Of a stretch of 64,000 nt of DNA, positions 60,752-64,000 are shown piece by piece. The notes beneath the pieces are model-generated. The model saw only the letters and a program-made list of their open reading frames with translations, searched no databases and had not been told where the DNA came from. Origin of the DNA: Clostridiales bacterium (GTDB lineage: Bacteria; Bacillota; Clostridia; Christensenellales; Borkfalkiaceae); the NCBI GenBank assembly GCA_015069495.1, contig SVIN01000009.1, forward strand, positions 1 through 64,000. The letters are read 5' to 3'. A program made the position numbers and the translations under genes. How positions within the stretch are numbered: the first letter of the stretch is position 1; every line of letters begins with the position of its first letter.

Positions 60752-61501
60752 TTAGTCGTTAAATTGGTCCTTGCCTAATACGTACATGATAATACCTGCG
60801 GAAATTGCCGCGTTCAAGCTTTCCTGCGTGGCTTGCATAGGGATTTTCACCGTATGCGTTGCCGCCGCTTCCACCTCACCCGAAATGCCGTTTGCTTCGT
60901 TGCCAATGGCAAGCGCAAAACTTGCGGGCGGAGCGAAAGAAAATACGTTGACCCCACCCATGTCCGCCACCACGATGGGTGTATCCGCCAAAACGGATAA
61001 AATTTCCGAGCGGTTTGCGCGGTAAATTTTCGTGAAAAATACCCCGCTCATGCTAGCGCGAACGCTCTTAGGGGAATAGGGATCCGCACATTCTTCCGTC
61101 AAATATATTTCCTCATACCCCGCCGCGTTGGCTGTACGAATAATCGTCCCAACGTTGCCTGGGTCCGCGACACCGTCCAACAAAAGGCATTTGCCTTTGG
61201 GTGCGGTCAATGCGCGGGTGGGAATTTTAACACGGCAAAGAATACCCTGCGGGGTCTTTTCATCGGATAAAAAGCGGAACACATCGTCCGATACGCGGAC
61301 GATATCGTTTTCGGCAAACGGCACTTCGCCTGCATAGTTTTCCGACACAAACACGCGGTCGATTTCAAAATCACTGTTTTGACACTCTACCGCCATTTTG
61401 CGCCCCTCTACCAAGAACATGCCTTGTTGCTTGCGGGCTTTTTTATCCTTTAACGCCGCTGTTTCTTTGATAAGCGGATTGTTTTTTGAGGTTAAAATCA
61501 T
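60752..61501 (-). CDS. TrmH/SpoU-family RNA 2'-O-methyltransferase
   Basis: 249 residues. N-terminal substrate-binding domain (SKNNPLIKETAALKDKKARK, GMFLVEGRKM) and a SPOUT knot: LLDGVADPGNVGTIIRTANA (motif 1), LAIGNEANGIS (motif 2) and VKIPMQATQESLNAAISAGI (motif 3). It methylates a ribose in rRNA or tRNA; a copy at this place, after rplT, is common in Bacillota (ysgA-like). Separated from rplT by a terminator. Confidence 0.93.
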   Translation of the reverse strand: MILTSKNNPLIKETAALKDKKARKQQGMFLVEGRKMAVECQNSDFEIDRVFVSENYAGEVPFAENDIVRVSDDVFRFLSDEKTPQGILCRVKIPTRALTAPKGKCLLLDGVADPGNVGTIIRTANAAGYEEIYLTEECADPYSPKSVRASMSGVFFTKIYRANRSEILSVLADTPIVVADMGGVNVFSFAPPASFALAIGNEANGISGEVEAAATHTVKIPMQATQESLNAAISAGIIMYVLGKDQFND

Positions 61502-61518
61502 TTTCGTAAAATAGCGAA

Positions 61519-61543
61519 AAAAGCCTTTTGTTCAAAGGCTTTT
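61519..61543 (-). terminator. Terminator of the infC-rpmI-rplT operon
   Basis: AAAAGCCTTT / AAAGGCTTTT with a five-base loop and T-run, between the rplT stop (61554) and the methyltransferase start (61501). Confidence 0.85.
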
Positions 61544-61553
61544 CTTTTTTCGA

Positions 61554-61904
61554 TTAAAGCGCTGCTTTTGCTTTTTCAACAAGCTGCGTGAATGCTGCGG
61601 GATCGGAGATAGCAAGATCTGCCAAAACCTTTCTGTTGAGGTTGATACCTGCTACGTTCAAACCGTGCATAAGCTTGCTGTAAGAAATACCATTGATTCT
61701 TGCAGCTGCATTGATTCTCGTAATCCAAAGACGACGGAAATCTCTCTTTCTCAATCTTCTGCCGATGTACGCATAGTTCAACGACTTCATTACAGCTTCG
61801 CGAGCGATTCTGTAAGATCTGCTCTTGCTGCCATAGTAACCTTTGGAAAGTTTGAAAATTTTTCTACGCTTTTTAACTGCGTTCACTGCTCTCTTAATAC
61901 GCAT
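61554..61904 (-). CDS. rplT: 50S ribosomal protein L20
   Basis: 116 residues. The N-terminal extension [20 protein letters not shown], then [17 protein letters not shown] and [19 protein letters not shown] are diagnostic. L20 binds 23S rRNA early in 50S assembly and, in Bacillota, represses its own operon by attenuation at the leader. Last gene of infC-rpmI-rplT. Confidence 0.98.
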   Translation of the reverse strand: MRIKRAVNAVKKRRKIFKLSKGYYGSKSRSYRIAREAVMKSLNYAYIGRRLRKRDFRRLWITRINAAARINGISYSKLMHGLNVAGINLNRKVLADLAISDPAAFTQLVEKAKAAL

Positions 61905-61925
61905 AACTATCTATTCTCCTTTCTC

Positions 61926-62126
61926 TTATTTCTTGTAAGGCATCATGCTCTTAACCGTGTTTTCCTGCGTGGAAGCCACGAGAGCGCCTTGACGCAAACG
62001 TCTCTTTCTCTTTCTGTTCTTGGTTTCTGCTTTGTGGTTCTTACCGCTGTGCGAACGGTTAACTTTACCCGAACCGGTCAGCCAGAAACGTTTTTTCGTG
62101 CTGCTATGTGTTTTCTGTTTAGGCAT
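61926..62126 (-). CDS. rpmI: 50S ribosomal protein L35
   Basis: 66 residues. MPKQKTHSSTKKRFWLTGSG and RRLRQGALVAS show the family. Middle gene of the operon, between infC and rplT, with an AGGAT-type ribosome binding site. Confidence 0.98.
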   Translation of the reverse strand: MPKQKTHSSTKKRFWLTGSGKVNRSHSGKNHKAETKNRKRKRRLRQGALVASTQENTVKSMMPYKK

Positions 62127-62202
62127 ATATTTATCCTCCGAATTTTTTTTCTTTCTTAGTTATAACAACCTGCTGTTGCAGGGCTTGTCCATGCTTTGTC
62201 CC

Positions 62203-62712
62203 TTATTTCGCGGGCGAAAGGATCATCAAAATGTTTCTGCCTTCCGTCTTGGGTTCTTTGTCCATAACCGCTTTACCGCCAAGCATCTCGAAGAAACGTT
62301 TCATCACGTCGATACCCATGACAGCGTGCGCTTGCTGACGACCGCGCATACGGATGGAAACCTTTACCTTGTTGCCATCGCCAAGCATTTCAATCGTCTT
62401 CTTCGCCTTGACATTGAGATCGCCAATGTCAATCGTCATCGAAAGATAAATTTCTTTCAATTCGACTACCTTTTGATTCTTGCGGTTTTCCTTTTCCTTC
62501 TTCGCCTGTTCAAATTTGAACTTGCCATAGTTCATAATTTTACATACGGGGGGCACTGCGTTGGGAGAGATTTTTACCAAATCCAAATCTGCCTCTTCTG
62601 CAAGCTGCAACGCCGCGGATGCGCTCATGATACCAAGCTGTTCGCCTTCTGCCGAAATAACCCTGACTTCTCTATCGCGAATTTCTTCGTTGATTTGATG
62701 CTGTTCTTTAAT
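62203..62712 (-). CDS. infC: Translation initiation factor IF-3, AUU start
   Basis: 169 residues. N-domain QINEEIRDREVRVISAEGEQ and C-domain VKVSIRMRGRQQAHAVMGID are typical. I place the start at the ATT codon at 62712 (then KEQHQINEEI), because TGAGGT (62726-62721) lies eight bases upstream and the reading frame before it covers leader hairpins. A frame beginning at ATG 62781 exists, but its first 23 residues do not fit IF-3. AUU is the classical infC start used for autocontrol by IF-3. First gene of the ribosomal operon. Confidence 0.93.
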   Translation of the reverse strand: MKEQHQINEEIRDREVRVISAEGEQLGIMSASAALQLAEEADLDLVKISPNAVPPVCKIMNYGKFKFEQAKKEKENRKNQKVVELKEIYLSMTIDIGDLNVKAKKTIEMLGDGNKVKVSIRMRGRQQAHAVMGIDVMKRFFEMLGGKAVMDKEPKTEGRNILMILSPAK

Positions 62713-62738
62713 GGTCGTATACCTCACGTCAAAATTAA

Positions 62739-62763
62739 AGGGTCGCCTTGCATCGGCAACCCT
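62739..62763 (-). promoter_or_regulatory. Putative attenuator hairpin in the infC leader
   Basis: On the minus strand AGGGTTGCC / GGCGACCCT followed by TTAATTTT, about 27 bases before the infC start. A second stem, GCCGTAT / ATACGGC (62809-62833), lies upstream. By analogy with Bacillus this may be the L20-controlled attenuator; that is inference. Confidence 0.55.
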
Positions 62764-62862
62764 TGTTTCTACATAATACACCCGTTTTTCACGGTGGAAT
62801 ATTATTGAGCCGTATCAATCAAAACTATACGGCGAGAAGGTTTGCTTCTGCTTAGCTTTAAT

Positions 62863-62892
62863 ATACTAACACAAAGCCGCACCTTCTGTCAA
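62863..62892 (-). promoter_or_regulatory. Promoter of infC-rpmI-rplT
   Basis: TTGACA (62892-62887), 18-base spacer, TAGTAT (62868-62863), leaving a leader of about 145 bases. Confidence 0.75.
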
Positions 62893-62931
62893 GTAAATTT
62901 TCACGCTTTTTGGTAAAAAGTTCAAACTTTT

Positions 62932-64000
62932 TTAGAAAGAGGTTTTATTTTCGATATCCGCAAGGACGGTTGCGATAAATTCGTCCGCGGAAACCACCGC
63001 TTGTTCACCGTCGCGACGGCGTACGGCTACTTGACCTGCTTCCATTTCCTTATCGCCCAATACGAGCATGTAAGGCACTTTTTCCATCTGCGCTTCACGG
63101 ATTTTGTAGCCAATCTTTTCACTGCGATCGTCTACGGTTACGCGTACGCCCGCTTCTTTCATCTTCGCGCAAAGTTCGTTTGCATAAGAAAGCTGTCTGT
63201 CCGTGATGGGAAGAATTTTTACCTGCATGGGCGAAAGCCATACGGGGAATTTACCTGCAAAGTGTTCGATCAAGATACCGATGAAACGTTCAATCGAACC
63301 GAACGCTACACGGTGTACCATGATGGGACGGTGTTTTGCGCCGTCTTCGCCAACGTATTCCATTTCAAAGCGCTGAGGAAGCTGGAAGTCGAGCTGAATC
63401 GTACCGCACTGCCAAGTTCTGCCGATAGAGTCTTCAAGGTGGAAGTCAATCTTAGGTCCGTAGAATGCGCCATCCCCTTCGTTCACAACGTAGCTAAGCC
63501 CCAAATCATCCAACGCGGTGCGCAAGGATTCGGTTGCTACTTCCCAATCTTCGTCACTGCCCATGCTGTTTTCGGGACGGGTGGAAAGTTCCACGTGATA
63601 CTTGAAGCCGAATAAGGTGTAAACTTCGTTAATCAAACGAACTACGCCCTTGATTTCGTCCTTGATTTGTTCACGAGTCATGAAGATGTGCGCGTCGTCC
63701 TGTGTGAAGCAACGCACGCGGAAAAGACCGTGCAACTGACCGGATTTTTCATGACGGTGCACAAGACCCAATTCACCCATACGGATGGGCAAATCCTTAT
63801 AGCTGTGGGGTTCATTTTTGTATACGAGAACACCGCCGGGGCAGTTCATGGGTTTGATCGCGAAATCTTCATCATCCACCTTGGTCGTGTACATGTTGTC
63901 ACGGTAATGGAACCAGTGACCAGAAGTTTCCCAAAGCGTACGGTTAAGCATGATGGGAGTCTGCACTTCTACATAGCCTTCGCGGGTATGGATTTGACGC
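62932..64000 (-). CDS. thrS: Threonyl-tRNA synthetase, 3' part (runs off the window)
   Basis: The last 356 residues or so of ThrRS; the frame is open up to 64000. Class II motif 1 region (VEVQTPIMLNRTLWETSGHW), the zinc-site segment KPMNCPGG, motif 2 (MGELGLVHRHEKSGQLHGLF, RVRCFTQDDAHIF), motif 3 (MVHRVAFGSIERFIGILIEH) and the C-terminal anticodon-binding domain (QVKILPITDRQLSYANELCA) are all present. It charges tRNA-Thr. It lies just upstream of infC in the same direction, as in many Bacillota. Any T-box leader would be outside the window. Confidence 0.97.
   Translation of the reverse strand, partial: RQIHTREGYVEVQTPIMLNRTLWETSGHWFHYRDNMYTTKVDDEDFAIKPMNCPGGVLVYKNEPHSYKDLPIRMGELGLVHRHEKSGQLHGLFRVRCFTQDDAHIFMTREQIKDEIKGVVRLINEVYTLFGFKYHVELSTRPENSMGSDEDWEVATESLRTALDDLGLSYVVNEGDGAFYGPKIDFHLEDSIGRTWQCGTIQLDFQLPQRFEMEYVGEDGAKHRPIMVHRVAFGSIERFIGILIEHFAGKFPVWLSPMQVKILPITDRQLSYANELCAKMKEAGVRVTVDDRSEKIGYKIREAQMEKVPYMLVLGDKEMEAGQVAVRRRDGEQAVVSADEFIATVLADIENKTSF

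Overview
The window looks like a chromosome segment of an anaerobic, spore-forming member of the Bacillota, class Clostridia. Support: a spoIIAA-spoIIAB-sigF operon, an electron-bifurcating type [FeFe]-hydrogenase gene set, RNase J, Gram-positive style lipoproteins, strong Shine-Dalgarno sites and many TTGACA-N17-TATAAT promoters. I cannot name the genus; a gut clostridium (for example of the Christensenellales kind) is a guess. The gene order looks chromosomal, and I see no transposase, phage gene, rRNA or CRISPR array.

Layout. 0-2 kb: start of a membrane protein and the forespore sigma operon. 2.0-2.3 kb: two tRNA genes. 2.4-12.7 kb: housekeeping genes (aldose epimerase, phosphoesterase, RdgB, two RluA-type pseudouridine synthases, an RlmI-like methyltransferase), a zinc/cadmium-type efflux ATPase with its ArsR/SmtB repressor behind a duplicated promoter-operator, and a wall-facing membrane-anchored protein. 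13-17.6 kb: secreted endonuclease I, a GH42 glycosidase, an acetyltransferase. 17.8-22 kb: the three-gene hydrogenase operon. 22-26.3 kb: deoC-deoD-deoB-cdd-pdp (deoxynucleoside catabolism). 26.6-38.4 kb: an RDD membrane protein, a MalK/MalF/MalG-type ABC importer with binding protein, a staphylococcal-nuclease lipoprotein, an 1100-residue lipoprotein of repeated OB-like domains, and a lipoprotein with a barnase-like RNase domain. 38.4-43.1 kb, converging on it: a lipoprotein 5'-nucleotidase, two DHH nanoRNases and SurE. 43-51 kb: two COG0523-type metal GTPases, two peptidases, asparaginase, a U32 protein and TrmR-like methyltransferase. 51-64 kb: RNase J, a repeat-rich coiled protein, a Ca2+-type ATPase, a block of ~80 bp repeats, YebC, a SpoU methyltransferase, rplT-rpmI-infC and the 3' part of thrS.

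The most striking point is functional convergence: secreted endonuclease, surface DNase/RNase lipoproteins, surface 5'-nucleotidase, an importer, intracellular nanoRNases and SurE, and the complete deo pathway are all inside about 30 kb. Several of the surface proteins share one OB-like domain. I propose that this is a distributed nucleic-acid scavenging system, comparable in parts to the single multidomain nuclease YhcR of Bacillus subtilis. Other points worth a look: two apparently leaderless genes, a DnaA-box cluster in the leader of the importer operon, a duplicated zinc promoter whose breakpoint falls at the start codon, an AUU-initiated infC, and a structured repeat family with a second degenerate copy 14 kb away.
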